From NCBI GenBank assembly GCA_001643675.2, contig LSRY02000023.1:783001-847000 (forward strand): a stretch of 64,000 nucleotides of DNA. Reading direction: 5' to 3'. The position numbers and the translations under genes are program-made. Shown piece by piece: positions 1-11,681 of the stretch (position 1 is the stretch's first letter; each line of letters starts with the position of its first letter). The notes beneath the pieces were generated by a model. It ran no database searches. It was not told the origin of the DNA and was given only the letters and a program-made list of their open reading frames with translations. The DNA comes from Monocercomonoides exilis (Eukaryota > Preaxostyla > Oxymonadida > Polymastigidae).

Positions 1-101
1 TTATTTTCAGATTGTTTTTAACCTTGATTAAATGTTTTTATGTTTATCACTAATAAAAGAGTTTTCAATCAAAACACAAATTATTCCCATATTTATTTAG
101 A

Positions 102-1116
102 ATGTCAAAAAAAGATGAAAGAAAAGAATTACTCTGTTTGCTTGAATATTTCAATTATTTAACTGAAAACATTATTTTTTATATTTGTAGTAGGAACAGA
201 CAGAGCTGAAATTGAGCAGTCTTCTGAAGGAGTTAGGCAAATATTAAGAACTGTTCCTGAAAACTCTGAATTTGCCGACTTAAAGCTTCCTCTTTTTCCA
301 TTTAAAGAAAGACAAATATGCTCAAATTGTAAGCGTAGCTCACTTATGTTTTGCCCCAATTGTATGCTTCCTTTTAGTCAATATCCACCACCTCAGTTGA
401 AGCTTCCTCTTGAACTAAATATCGTTCATCATCCAAAGGAAAAGAAAGCAAAAAGCACAGCAGTTCATGCAAAGATTGTTTGCCCAGCCCAAACAACAAT
501 TTGGGAATTTCCTGATTTTCCAACTTTTAATCCAAATGAAACATTGTGTGTATTTCCTTCCGATGAAGCAAAGAGTCTTACTGAACTTGATTTATCAAAT
601 TTTACAAAAGTCGTTTTCATTGACTCTACTTGGCATCAAACACATTCTATGTGTTTAGATCCTCGAATTGCATCATTAACAAAAGTTCGACTTAATAAAC
701 ATAAAACTCTATTCTGGAGGTATCAAAAGGAAAGTGAAGATTTTCTTGCAACAATTGAAGCTATTTACTTTTTCTTTAAAGAATTTCACATGGCGCAGCA
801 CGATGGGAAGTATGATGGGGAGTTTGACAATCTGTTGTTTTATTACATATTTCAGTATGAGCACATTCAGACGTTGTATGAAAATGATGAACAAAAGCAT
901 CTGTCAAAGCATTTGGACCCGTCTTATTATAGATCTAGAGCAAAAGAGAAAATTTCAAAACTTACAGATGAAGAACTGAAAACAGTTGATACAAAGATTA
1001 CAAAGAAGCTGGAAAAGAAAGAGGATGATGAATACTTCACTCCTACAGAAAATAAATTACTTATTAAAAATATGAATGCATCAAAGGAGCGCAAAATAGA
1101 TCTGTCATCAACTTGA
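102..1116 (+). CDS. DTW-domain protein (DTWD1-like tRNA-uridine aminocarboxypropyltransferase)
   Basis: Proteins of the DTW/TDD family transfer the 3-amino-3-carboxypropyl group from SAM to a uridine of tRNA. Seen here: a Cys cluster C-x2-C-x7-C-x2-C just before and after the ATG at 346, then the signature DSTW (about residues 156-159 of the spliced protein) in the context FIDSTWHQT. The ATG at 346 cannot be the true start because the conserved first Cys pair lies upstream of it. I propose ATG 102, exon 1 102-135, a 55-bp intron 136-190 (GTTTGC..TTGTAG) and exon 2 191-1116, which restores the frame and gives 319 aa. The tail is Lys/Glu-rich. A second AG at 192-193 leaves the acceptor slightly uncertain. 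The family call is firm; the first exon is inferred. Confidence 0.8.
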
Positions 1117-1812
1117 TTTTTTTGCTTGAAAGAGTTTTCATTGATTGCAGATAGGAAATAAATGTATGATTTTAACAATTATGATGTTTTTTAACATTGA
1201 TTATTGATCTGAGCAAAGCTTACATAAGAAAATATCATTTCAAAGGAGATTTTTATGCTAGCATTTTGAGGATGATTCTTTTTAATGAAATAAATAATGA
1301 CCAATGTTTAATGGTGTTATTATGAATTTTTTTCTAAAAGAATTGATATTTGGGGCATAATTATTTCATTTATGAAAAAATCAACAATTTGTTCCAAACT
1401 TTTTCCACAACGTTATCATGAGAAATCTTTCATTCTCATGTCAAAAAAACATTAGAAATTTTTCGAAATTGAGAAATTAATTAAATGTGCAGAATGGAAC
1501 AAAATTAATAAAGCAAAAAATATCGTCCCATTTCAATATTATAACATTTATTTCTTTTTCGAAATTATCACATAATTAGCATTGAATATTATAAATTGCA
1601 TAATTCAGAAATAAAGATATATTCAAATGGTTTAAGTTATTGTGAAGAAAAAACTTTACAAAACAAGTTTTGTTTTTTTATTTTTTATTTTATTTTTTTT
1701 TTTTTTTGGAAAATCAGAATTATTTCGATTACAAATAGATTATGCACATTCTCGTTATTCAAATTGATCGATTCTCAAAGTATTTTTTTGAGTGTGTGTT
1801 TATTGTGATATG

Positions 1813-1952
<140 letters not shown>

Positions 1953-2078
1953 AAATTAAAGAATTGAAAACTTTATTGTTCAATGAATTAATGAATTGAT
2001 GTTTTGTGTTCATTTTTATCGAAATCGAAATGGATAATAATTCTCATCTAATAATGTATTGAAAAAAGTTTTATTTGA

Positions 2079-2330
2079 GTGATTTTTTTTTTAAATACTT
2101 TCTGTAACAAATTTTGGTTAGAATTTGTATTTTAAATGAATGAAAATGAACACTGAAAAGTGAAAAGGCTATTGAATTTCAAATCTTCTTATTTTTGCAC
2201 ATCAAACTTTGGCTTTTGTTATTATTCTGTAATATTGATCATTTGAAAGAAAATTGATTTGTTGTTGACGAAAACCATTTTTGAAAAAACATTTTCTCTG
2301 AAAATGTCATGATTTCATAAATAATAACCC
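2079..2330. mobile_element. MITE-A copy 1
   Basis: A 252-bp element. Its left end GTGATTTTTTTTTTAAATAC and right end ATGATTTCATAAATAATAAC are degenerate inverted repeats of the family terminus GTGATTATTTTTGAAATC. It shares the internal motif ACTGAAAAGTGAAAAGGCT with the copy at 2581-2836. Confidence 0.55.
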
Positions 2331-2580
2331 ATATCTTGTTATGAAGTTTTGAGATTTTGTTTATAAGGTGTGAAGTTATTGTAATATTTCATTTTTGTTA
2401 TAATTTTTGAATAATTGTTTTCTCTTTCAAAAATTTTTGTTTTATTATTCACTTTGTGGATTGAAAAACAAACGCTTAATAATTGAAACTTTTTTATAAA
2501 TATATAATTCGTGAATATCATTTCGAAAATCATTATTGAAAAAAATTACCATGATTTTTTCAATTGAATAATGAATACCT

Positions 2581-2836
2581 GGGTGATTATTTTTGAAATC
2601 ATATTTTCTTATTCAAAATTTTCGGTTCAAAAATTTTCCTTGAATACCAGGAAACGAATACTGAAAAGTGAATAGGCTTATCCAAGAAATGTTTTTCATT
2701 ACTTCAGCTCAAAATTTTTGTTTTTGAAACTGGAATAATGATTTTCTCATTTGAATTCAAAATCTTTTGTCAATGACAAACAATCTTCGAAAAACCAACA
2801 ACCCGAAAAAAGATATGATTTCAAAAATAATCACAC
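2581..2836. mobile_element. MITE-A copy 2
   Basis: A 256-bp element with good terminal inverted repeats: GTGATTATTTTTGAAATCAT at the left and its complement ATGATTTCAAAAATAATCAC at the right. The internal motif ACTGAAAAGTGAATAGGCT is shared with other copies. No ORF. Confidence 0.75.
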
Positions 2837-3442
2837 ACATCTCATTTTTTCTTTTTCAGTAATTGTGACGATATATTTTGCTTTATGGATTCTGTTCCAT
2901 TCTGCACATTTAATTAATTTTGAAAATTTTGAAAAATTTCCTATGTGTTTTTGATGTGAGAAAGAAAGATTTATCATGATAAGGTTGTGGAAAAAGTTTG
3001 GAACAAATTGTTGATTTTTTCATAAATGAAAGAATTTTGCCCCAATTTTAAATGTGTTCACAATTTGTTGAAGGCATCTATAAAAATCCAAATTTATTTG
3101 TTGCATTTTCAATAATTGAATTAATATTATCAGTTCTTTTTTCTCCAACAATTTCAAAAAATTAAAAAATAAAGAAAACAAAATAATCATCAAAGCAACT
3201 TTCTAAAAGATAAAACAATAATTGTAAACTTTCCTTAAGAAAAAAGTAATCATAACAATATGAGAAGTGAAATTTGAACATTGTTTTTAATACTTTGGTA
3301 AAGAAACAATTGAGCCAAAGATTTATTTATAATTAAAAGTATTTTCACAAAAAAAACGATAAAACATTAGAAAGATGATCAAAAAAGAAAGCATCTCTTC
3401 AAACATAATCAACACAATTCATAACAAAAATTAACATTCATT

Positions 3443-5686
3443 CTAAAAACTCCGAAGAATTGTCTTCAAAAAGTCCCAATAACGTTGCATTGTGTCTAAA
3501 TGAAGGGATTCGTGTGTTGTGTGCGGAGACGTGATTGTTGGGCCAATTGATATGCATTGCAGCCAAGGAAAACGCTCCATAAAAACCCCACATTCATATC
3601 CAGCATGAACTGCAGTTATTTTTGGATCCTTTTTAAATACTTTTCTGAAAGAATGCTGAATAAAGTTGATATATAAAAAGAATTATAAAAACAGAGGTGA
3701 TGAAAATTTTCTCACATTCCACAGAGAAATAAACATTTAAAAGAACAATTTGATAACTCAAAGAACATTTCATTAACTTTTCAAAAGCAAAATCTCAACA
3801 GCATTATATTATAATTAACAAACAAACAAACAAACAAATATAATTAACACTGTTCTCTTTCTTCCAAACCTCAGTCACTTTCCACAATTCTGTGTCTGTA
3901 GATGTCAGCCAGCTTCCATACGTCTCCTTCGACCCAGCCACTTCCCTCAGCCCGCCAAGCTCAGCAAAGCTCTCCACCACTTCATCCACATACTCTGTTT
4001 CCGACTTCAGAAGAGCCCTCGAAAAGAAAGAGAAGGCAATATCTGCTTCAATTCCTGCTGAATGTGACATTTGTGTCTCAATCTTAAAGAAGTTCGTGCT
4101 GATGCTGGTTGTCCCCGGAAACATAGGTGACATCCGCATCACCCCGTGTGGAGCAGTCAAAATCAGAGAGACAAGACGATGGCTCGCTTCTTCTGTGAGC
4201 GCAAACTTCGGAACAGAATCAGGCTGATTGGAAGAATTCAGTTCCAAGTTCGAATCGGAAGATGAAGCCAAACTCATTTTTGAATCAGTTTTATTTTCGG
4301 TTTGATTATTTGAAGAAGAAGAAGAAGAAGAAGAAGAAGAAAAAGAAGAAGAAGTTGATAATAAATGATATTCCTCATTTTCTTCCTCACAACTTCCACC
4401 AAGACTTTTGAAATGAACTTTTTCAAATACAATTTTCATTGTTGGTTCAACACGAGAATATTCTTCCATAATTTCGCGGATCTCCTCTTCGACGCCTTTT
4501 GTGAATGAATCGACTTCATCTGCATTCAATACAATTGAGGCAAACGAGTCTGTAGCTAACACATTCCTCACAGACCCACCAGACACAGTAACAATCCTCA
4601 AGCTGCTTGGCCTTCTTGAAAGTTGTCAAAGAAAACATGTCATTCATTGCGATTATAAATATCGTTTCAGTTTCGGAGTTAACACATTTAACAGAATTTT
4701 CAATTGCATTTGAACGCATGAGAAGAAATGAAAATTACATATTCATACATTCATACATACATACATATATATGTATGTTTTTTCAAAGAGAGGGAAAGAG
4801 AATAAAAATACTAATAAATAATTACTATCAACAAAATGCACACTTCATTTCTCTTTCAACGCTTTTTTCGCCCGACCTTAATATTCTTCCAATTAGGGAA
4901 ATTGGATTTGCTCTTCCTGTGTGTATTTCAAAGCCTGAATGCCCGCTCTTACAACGCTTAACTGACAAAATAAAAGGTTGAAAGGCGCAAGTATTTTCAA
5001 CTGGCACAATAGGAAGTGAAATGCAATAACTCACTTTTATTCCGCTTGCACAGGCTATTGTTACAGTTCCATCTTCCATGTTATCCAAATTTATCAAATA
5101 CTTTGACTACAAAATCAAATATTTCACAAGATTGAGTTTTTTAAGAGAACATTTTCAAATAAAACAGTAAATGGCAAACCTTAACCATATCAGTTCCAAT
5201 GTGTAAAGCACCAAGCATCCCTAATTCTTCATCAATTGTGAACAAACATTCAATTGGTCCATGAGATAATTCTTTGTCACAAAGCAGAGCAAGCAATGCA
5301 CAAACTCCAACTCCGTTATCAGCGCCAAGTGTTGTTCCTTGTGCTTGTAATAAAGGTCCACATACAGAATCATCAGCAATTTTTGGCTTTAGCGGATCTT
5401 TTTCCAGGTTTATTTGTGAATCTTCATCCTTCACGCAAACCATGTCAAGATGAGCTTGAATACAAATCGAAGGATCATTTTCTTTCCCGTTTTGAGCAGG
5501 TTTTCGAATTACAATATTTCCAAATGCATCCCTTTGAGTTTCATAAGAAAATGAATGACCAAATTTTAATATTTTTTCCTGTATTTCTTGCGTATTTGAG
5601 GATCCTCGAGGAGTGCTCATCAAAATATTAAAGTGTGTCCACAACTCTTTCGGAAATTTTGGATGGATAGTTTCTGACTTAAGCAT
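3443..5686 (-). CDS. Aminoacyl-histidine dipeptidase, M20 family (PepD-like), 4 exons
   Basis: A cytosolic di-zinc peptidase of the M20C/PepD type, which hydrolyses Xaa-His and other dipeptides. My model on the minus strand is exon 1 5180-5686, exon 2 4844-5106, exon 3 3870-4602 and exon 4 3443-3655, giving 571 aa with every junction in frame. The introns are 73, 241 and 214 bp, with donors GTTTGC, GTGTGC and GTTTGG. Metal and catalytic residues are visible: HLDM (H79, D81), GADNG (D123), DEE (E153-E154), LINLD (D177) and HAGYECG (H518). SGHSG..IH and SGGSVRN are conserved family blocks. Residues about 328-387 are a Ser/Asn-rich insertion partly encoded by a GAA/TTC microsatellite, absent from bacterial PepD as I know it. 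The protein ends at TAG right after the family's C-terminal WDFL helix. The bacterial-type family suggests old lateral transfer, which is an inference. Confidence 0.88.
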
Positions 5687-6025
5687 GTTAAATAAATTTT
5701 CAAACTCAAAAAATAAAATATCAAGAAACCAACCATTTTATAATTCCTTACACTTTTGAATTAACAAATTTAAATCAACACAGCTATTTAGCCTGTCAAA
5801 AATGTTGTAAACACCTGTTTAACAAATGACAAGATTTCACAATTTTTAAAAACGGGAATCACAAATTTTAATTTTGCATTTCACAAATTTTGTTAAACAT
5901 TATAATTGAAAATACAATTACAAATATTTCGTGAAAAACAATTGATCAACATAAATATTATTTCAATTTATTACGGAGAAGAATAGTAATTCTTCACTGA
6001 GCTTTTTCACAATTGCTTTCACGCT
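5687..6025. other. Divergent intergenic region between peptidase and SUZ gene
   Basis: 339 bp of AT-rich DNA between two divergent start codons. It should carry both promoters. I see no recognisable core element beyond A/T runs and cannot name a site. Confidence 0.4.
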
Positions 6026-7213
6026 ATGACGACTCAAGTGGAGCCTGCAGATGAATTGCCTTGCGTTTCATTGCCTCCAGCACTTGTAGCAAAGCCAAAA
6101 ATCCTTGTGAGGCCAAAAGATCTTGATAAAGGCATCAAAATAGTGAAGGAGTCAGCCATTGTTCCAAGTCCATCTCCTTCTCCATCTCCACAAGTGTCTA
6201 ATTCTGAATCTCCAGGAACATCAATTGATGAGCGCCAAGAAAGATACAAACAAGCTCGCGCTCGGATTTTTGGAGACCAAGGAAAGCAATCATCTCAGGC
6301 TGGAATTTCAAAAGATTCTCCATCTTCAAATGAAGCAACAGCATCTGATTTACGTTGTGCATCGGTTTCGCAATCGATCACCCCACTTTCTTCTCCTTCA
6401 AATTCCAGTATTTCCACGTCACCAACTTCACCATCAATTGTTTCTGAAAGTCTTTCTTCATCATCACCAAACACATCAACAATTTTACCAATTCCAACAT
6501 ATAATCCATGCTATTCTCATCTCATTCCGGGAATCACGTCAACACCTCATGCTCCTCCACCTTTACCTCGTCCAATTCCTGCTCCTCTTTTGCTTCCTCA
6601 ATCGCGTCCTGTACATCAACCTTCACCACGTCCAACACCTCAGCCAAAACCTCTTTATGGAATACAAGCGCAAGCGGGACCTTCTTACGTTCAGCCATTG
6701 CAAACCCCTTATCAGACACCATTTTTTTCTCCATATCCATCACCACAATTTTTCCCACGACAACTTCCATATCAGCATTCTTCAACTCAGCCTTTGTATA
6801 ATCCACGTCAAACTTCCCTTTATCCCTCGCAAATGCAAAGCGGATATGCAATTGGCGGTAGAGGAATGGGATATGTTGGATCAATGAGTTTAGGCAGTTC
6901 AGCAGGAATGAGCGGAGCTAGTGGAATTTATGGATCTGCTGGAAGTTATGGAGGGGGATATGGCACAGGAGGATATGGACTACTGGATGGAGGATTGGAT
7001 GAGATGAATGGATATACAGAATTTGGAAGCTGTGTTGGAGGAACACAAGGATATGGATCATACGGAGGATGGTCCATGATGCCAACTATTGGAAGCGAAA
7101 GCTTATCTGGAGGCGGCATGGGAGGGTTTGGTTCAAGTGGCAGTGGGGGAAGTATGGTGGTTGGGGAAGGGGGAAGCGAAATGGGTATAGGGGGAAGCCT
7201 TGGTGGAATATGA
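6026..7213 (+). CDS. SUZ-motif low-complexity protein
   Basis: A 395-aa single-exon protein. Residues about 23-84 look like a SUZ domain, a short RNA-binding motif found in SZRD1 and R3H-domain proteins: KPKILVRP followed by ERQERYKQARARIFGD, matching the family's R..RY..AR.RIF core. No R3H domain precedes it. Residues about 90-270 are Ser/Pro/Gln-rich, and 275-395 are Gly/Ser/Tyr/Met-rich, like a prion-like or phase-separating tail. A role in mRNA regulation is plausible from the motif but not proven. The start ATG at 6026 is the first in frame. The domain call rests on about 20 residues. Confidence 0.7.
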   Translation: MTTQVEPADELPCVSLPPALVAKPKILVRPKDLDKGIKIVKESAIVPSPSPSPSPQVSNSESPGTSIDERQERYKQARARIFGDQGKQSSQAGISKDSPSSNEATASDLRCASVSQSITPLSSPSNSSISTSPTSPSIVSESLSSSSPNTSTILPIPTYNPCYSHLIPGITSTPHAPPPLPRPIPAPLLLPQSRPVHQPSPRPTPQPKPLYGIQAQAGPSYVQPLQTPYQTPFFSPYPSPQFFPRQLPYQHSSTQPLYNPRQTSLYPSQMQSGYAIGGRGMGYVGSMSLGSSAGMSGASGIYGSAGSYGGGYGTGGYGLLDGGLDEMNGYTEFGSCVGGTQGYGSYGGWSMMPTIGSESLSGGGMGGFGSSGSGGSMVVGEGGSEMGIGGSLGGI

Positions 7214-7426
7214 AGTTCCCACTTCAAATTTCATTTCGCATTCAAAGCATTCATTTCGAAAAAAAATTTTTTTATTCCTTAGATTTTTAAATCAAAGCAT
7301 TTGTAAATTTGCAACTGTTATTTGTTCAAAACAAACTATAAAATAAAATTTTTTTAAAAAGATTCTAAAAATATGCATTTTTTGAGATTTCAAATGGAAA
7401 AAGCTATATTTTTTATTGAGAAATCA

Positions 7427-7906
7427 TACACCAAAAATTATTCAAAATGAGAATTTTTGCAATCGAATTAATAATTTTGCAAACGAGTCAATAAATTTTT
7501 CATTCAATATAATAATTTTGCATTCAAATAAATAATTTTTGCGTTCAAAATGGAAAATATTCAAACGAAATAAAAATTTTAGCATTCGAAATGAAAATTT
7601 CTTTTGTTTTCACAGGAATATAAATTATTTGAAATTATTAAAAATTTCAGGAAAAAAAAAAAACATTTTTCAAAAAAATTTTTTAATGCACATGAAAATA
7701 AAAACAACATAAAATTATTTCCGATTCAAAAGTGAAAAAATGATTTTCACAAAATTTCGTGAGAGAGAGTACAAAATTTTGTTTCGTTTTGAAAAATTAT
7801 TATTTCGAATTCAAAAATTATTATTTCGTTTGAAAAAATTATTAATTCGTTTGCAAATTTTCTATTTTGAACACAAAAGTTTTCATTTTGAATAATTTTT
7901 GGTGTA
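7427..7906. mobile_element. MITE-D, about 480 bp
   Basis: The termini TACACCAAAAATTATTCAAA (left) and its complement at 7887-7906 form a near-perfect inverted repeat of about 24 bp. The subterminal parts are built from repeated AATAATTTTGCATTCAAA-like units in opposite orientation. No coding frame. The flanks 7214-7426 and 7907-8850 contain nothing else I can identify. Confidence 0.7.
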
Positions 7907-8850
7907 ACCATTAAAAATACTATTATCATGTGAAAAAAGATTTTGTTAATGGGAACAAGATGTACAGTTAAAAGAAAAACACTGAGGAAAATAACTTTTG
8001 TTAGAAAAAAAATACTCAATGGATGTGAAGGGTTATTTGACAGAAATATTCATTTTTTTAAAACAAAATAATAACAAAGAAAAATTGTCTTTTTCATGTT
8101 AAAATAATTGTTCAAACTTTTTATATTCAATTTAACAGAATTTTCAAAAAGGTTTTTGGTGAACAGTTGACTTCCAAGCCCAACTTTCGAGAGGATTAGG
8201 GCTTCGTGTTATCAAAAAATGCAAACATAAATCACCGATAAGAGTTTCAAATTTCAAGAAAGACAAAAGTTTTTTTGTTACGGTTACACTAAAACTCTGA
8301 CCTATATTTTAATACAGACCCTTTTTTTTTTGTGGAGCTGGCTACGGCTTTATATAAGCTGGTAGCGAACAAAAAATAACTTGAAACATTTATTTTAATA
8401 TATTTCACTTATGCATAAAAAATTTTTTAATGAAAAAATTTTCACTTAAAGATTTCGGTATTTTTTAATTTTATTTTTTGATTATCAAATTGATGGTCTT
8501 TCCATGAATATAACATTCTGGAAGTTTTAAGTAATATCATCATTACACAGCACATCCTTTTTATTGTTTTTATAACTTTTCACATTTCTCAAGTTTCTTT
8601 TTCATCTGTTTTCTCATTTCATCGACTTTTCGAAAAAATGAAATTTTCTAAAGTATTTTTAGTTTTTGTGAAAATTTTTTAATTTTTAAATCTGTACCTC
8701 ATTTAAAACTCTGAATATCGTTGGACACTCACATAATTTTTTGCTGAATAAATGTTACTGGCTTTAAAAATCAAAACTATCGAAAGTGATGTTTTTCTTT
8801 TTTCTATTTTAAATCGAATTTGCAAAACTTTTTTTGTATATCTTCATATA

Positions 8851-8894
8851 GACCTGTGCGACATGACAAGAAATTTTTTGATGCTGTCGGTCAC

Positions 8895-8948
<54 letters not shown>

Positions 8949-9202
8949 AATACAAACAGTTTTTTTCTCAAAAACAAAAATGTAATGTTATTCTATTACA
9001 GGAAATGCGAAATATTGTTGAAATATGAGACATTCTGTGAACAATTATCACAAACAAAGTTAATTAAATATTTGAGAAAAATATAAAATTTTTAATCGCA
9101 TATGAGATATTTTGAATATGTTTATGGTTAAGATCAGAAAAAATTTTTTTGTCAATCACCTGTGTCACTTGGTGACAAAATTTGCCACTTGTCGCACAGG
9201 TC
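8851..9202. mobile_element. MITE-F, 352 bp, flanked by TA
   Basis: The left end GACCTGTGCGACATGACAAG and the right end ..CTTGTCGCACAGGTC are inverted repeats. Both are flanked by TA (8849-8850 and 9203-9204), as expected for a Tc1/mariner-type target duplication. A 50-base poly-A run (8896-8945) lies inside. Confidence 0.7.
8896..8945 (+). repeat. Poly-A tract, 50 bases
   Basis: An uninterrupted run of A inside MITE-F. It generates spurious poly-Lys frames. Confidence 0.97.
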
Positions 9203-9606
9203 TAACCATTAGTGCCAAACCCGGAACTGGCAAATTTTTGTGAAATTTGAAAAAATTTATAACTCATTGTTCATTAAGTCCACAGAGCTCGCTTTCGGGT
9301 CATTACTATATTTATTTTTATTTGCTAATATTTTTCTAATAAATACACAAAAATGCACATATTTATTTAAAATGTTATATTTGTCATATTTTTGAAAATT
9401 ACTATTTCTGAGATCGCTGCAGAAAAAGATAATCATCGAATCGAGCTTATTTTAATATCTATGAGTAAAAAATCAAACATATGGGAATTTTAATTCGTTA
9501 TTCGTTTGATGAAACATTTTTCATTGATTAGATCAATAACCATAAAGATGTGAAAGCAATTGGCATACTTGACTGCAGCTTAGAGAAGAAGTTTGCTTTG
9601 AATATT

Positions 9607-9840
9607 TCAAGAAGATTTTAATAATATTGTGTCTTTTATTTTATTTACAACAATTTTTTTAGTGAATGCACTTGTCAGAACCATGCTTTGATTGGGGTGT
9701 GTTTTTTTGGGGAGCAGGCTTTCAAAAAGTTTGATTACAGTTTGCTGTTTCTCAATTGTTGTATATTTTACAATTTTTTGTTTTGCGCAATTATTTGATT
9801 CTTCAAAAGCTAGTTTTTGAATGTTTTGTTTGACGCACAT
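9607..9840 (-). CDS. 77-aa ORF in left arm of fold-back element
   Basis: A small basic hypothetical protein, rich in Lys and Ile. It is identical residue for residue to the ORF in the opposite arm, because the arms are mirror copies. Identity therefore says nothing about selection. It starts at an ATG and ends at TAA. I recognise no domain. It may be a remnant of a transposase N-terminus or chance. Expression is unknown. Confidence 0.25.
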   Translation of the reverse strand: MCVKQNIQKLAFEESNNCAKQKIVKYTTIEKQQTVIKLFESLLPKKTHPNQSMVLTSAFTKKIVVNKIKDTILLKSS

Positions 9841-10166
9841 ATTTGCTTGATTTTATCATTGCAAAGAATGTTACTGCATTTATATCTTCAGATATCTGTG
9901 CTGTAAACATTAACTACTATTTAATGTCAATTTTTTGAAAAGCAGAAATATATCTTTATCGATATTTTTAATATTTATTATTTTTAATAATTCTGTTATT
10001 TTTTTGAAAGATATTCATTTTACATGTTAATTTTGATGGAATCTGTTACGCACTTATTTATAGAATTTACTACATTTTTTTCATAATATTTTTATTTGTA
10101 TTTGATGAATAACACATCAGAATTATCTTATATGAATTTTGAGTGCTTTTTATATTTATTTAAAAT

Positions 10167-10422
10167 GTGTGATTATTTTTGAAATCGTATTTCTTTTTTT
10201 AAAAATTTCGATGCAAAAATATTTCTGGAAAATCAATGAAAAAAACTGAAAAGAAAAAAGGCTAATTGAATGCATTTTAATCTTTGATTCGGAAAAATTA
10301 TTTGTTTGAAAAAACAATTATCATGCTTTTTCTCTTTTGAATAAAATATTTCTATCAAAAAACAAACAATCTCTGAAAAATCAACACCCCAAAAAAAGAT
10401 ATGATTTCAAAAATAGTCACAC
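10167..10422. mobile_element. MITE-A copy 3, in the fold-back loop
   Basis: A 256-bp element: GTGTGATTATTTTTGAAATC at the left, ATGATTTCAAAAATAGTCAC at the right. It abuts the inner edge of the left arm. Confidence 0.75.
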
Positions 10423-10996
10423 AAATATTTTAATATATTAACATGTTTTGAATTATTTATTAACACATAAACCATTTTGCAAAGCAATAGCTGTATATGC
10501 AATTTAAAATATTCTGTAAGAAAAACATTTTCCAATTTGCTCATTTAGTTAATAAGAATTAAACGCTATCGATGAACTCGATTCACATAAAGATAAGTTT
10601 TCATTATTCACTTTCAGTCCGTATTTTAAAATCAAATTAAATTTTAAATTAATATTGTAAATTTTGAAATGATTTAAATAAATATAAAAAACACTCAAAA
10701 TTCATATAAGATAATTCTGATGTGTTATTCATCAAATACAAATAAAAATATTATGAAAAAAATGTAGTAAATTCTATAAATAAGTGCGTAACAGATTCCA
10801 TCAAAATTAACATGTAAAATGAATATCTTTCAAAAAAATAACAGAATTATTAAAAATAATAAATATTAAAAATATCGATAAAGATATATTTCTGCTTTTC
10901 AAAAAATTGACATTAAATAGTAGTTAATGTTTACAGCACAGATATCTGAAGATATAAATGCAGTAACATTCTTTGCAATGATAAAATCAAGCAAAT

Positions 10997-11230
10997 ATGT
11001 GCGTCAAACAAAACATTCAAAAACTAGCTTTTGAAGAATCAAATAATTGCGCAAAACAAAAAATTGTAAAATATACAACAATTGAGAAACAGCAAACTGT
11101 AATCAAACTTTTTGAAAGCCTGCTCCCCAAAAAAACACACCCCAATCAAAGCATGGTTCTGACAAGTGCATTCACTAAAAAAATTGTTGTAAATAAAATA
11201 AAAGACACAATATTATTAAAATCTTCTTGA
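10997..11230 (+). CDS. 77-aa ORF in right arm of fold-back element
   Basis: The mirror copy of the ORF at 9607-9840, with an identical predicted protein. The function is unknown and the reality of the gene is doubtful. Confidence 0.25.
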   Translation: MCVKQNIQKLAFEESNNCAKQKIVKYTTIEKQQTVIKLFESLLPKKTHPNQSMVLTSAFTKKIVVNKIKDTILLKSS

Positions 11231-11681
11231 AATATTCAAAGCAAACTTCTTCTCTAAGCTGCAGTCAAGTATGCCAATTGCTTTCACATCTTTATGGTTA
11301 TTGATCTAATCAATGAAAAATGTTTCATCAAACGAATAACGAATTAAAATTCCCATATGTTTGATTTTTTACTCATAGATATTAAAATAAGCTCGATTCG
11401 ATGATTATCTTTTTCTGCAGCGATCTCAGAAATAGTAATTTTCAAAAATATGACAAATATAACATTTTAAATAAATATGTGCATTTTTGTGTATTTATTA
11501 GAAAAATATTAGCAAATAAAAATAAATATAGTAATGACCCGAAAGCGAGCTCTGTGGACTTAATGAACAATGAGTTATAAATTTTTTCAAATTTCACAAA
11601 AATTTGCCAGTTCCGGGTTTGGCACCAGGTTCCGGGTTTGGCACAAATGGCAAATAAAAAAATAAAATAAAATAATAATAT

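Larger units (their letters stand above)
9211..11626. mobile_element. Fold-back element with about 954-bp inverted arms
   Basis: The arms 9211-10164 and 10673-11626 are inverted copies with almost no differences: every coordinate pair I tested sums to 20837, with no indel, and the one mismatch noticed is in the TGAGTGYTTTTTATATTT block. The outer ends start GTGCCAAACCCGGAACT. The right end carries a second tandem GTTCCGGGTTTGGCAC. The left end is preceded by TA. The loop (10165-10672) begins exactly with a MITE-A copy, and the rest of the loop has no feature. Each arm carries the same 77-codon ORF. Confidence 0.8.

Noticed and set aside
346-348. ATG 346 as the start of the DTW protein
   Set aside because: It would cut the zinc-binding Cys cluster in two; an upstream exon joins in frame.
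8752-9086. Poly-Lys ORFs
   Set aside because: They come from the 50-A run in MITE-F.
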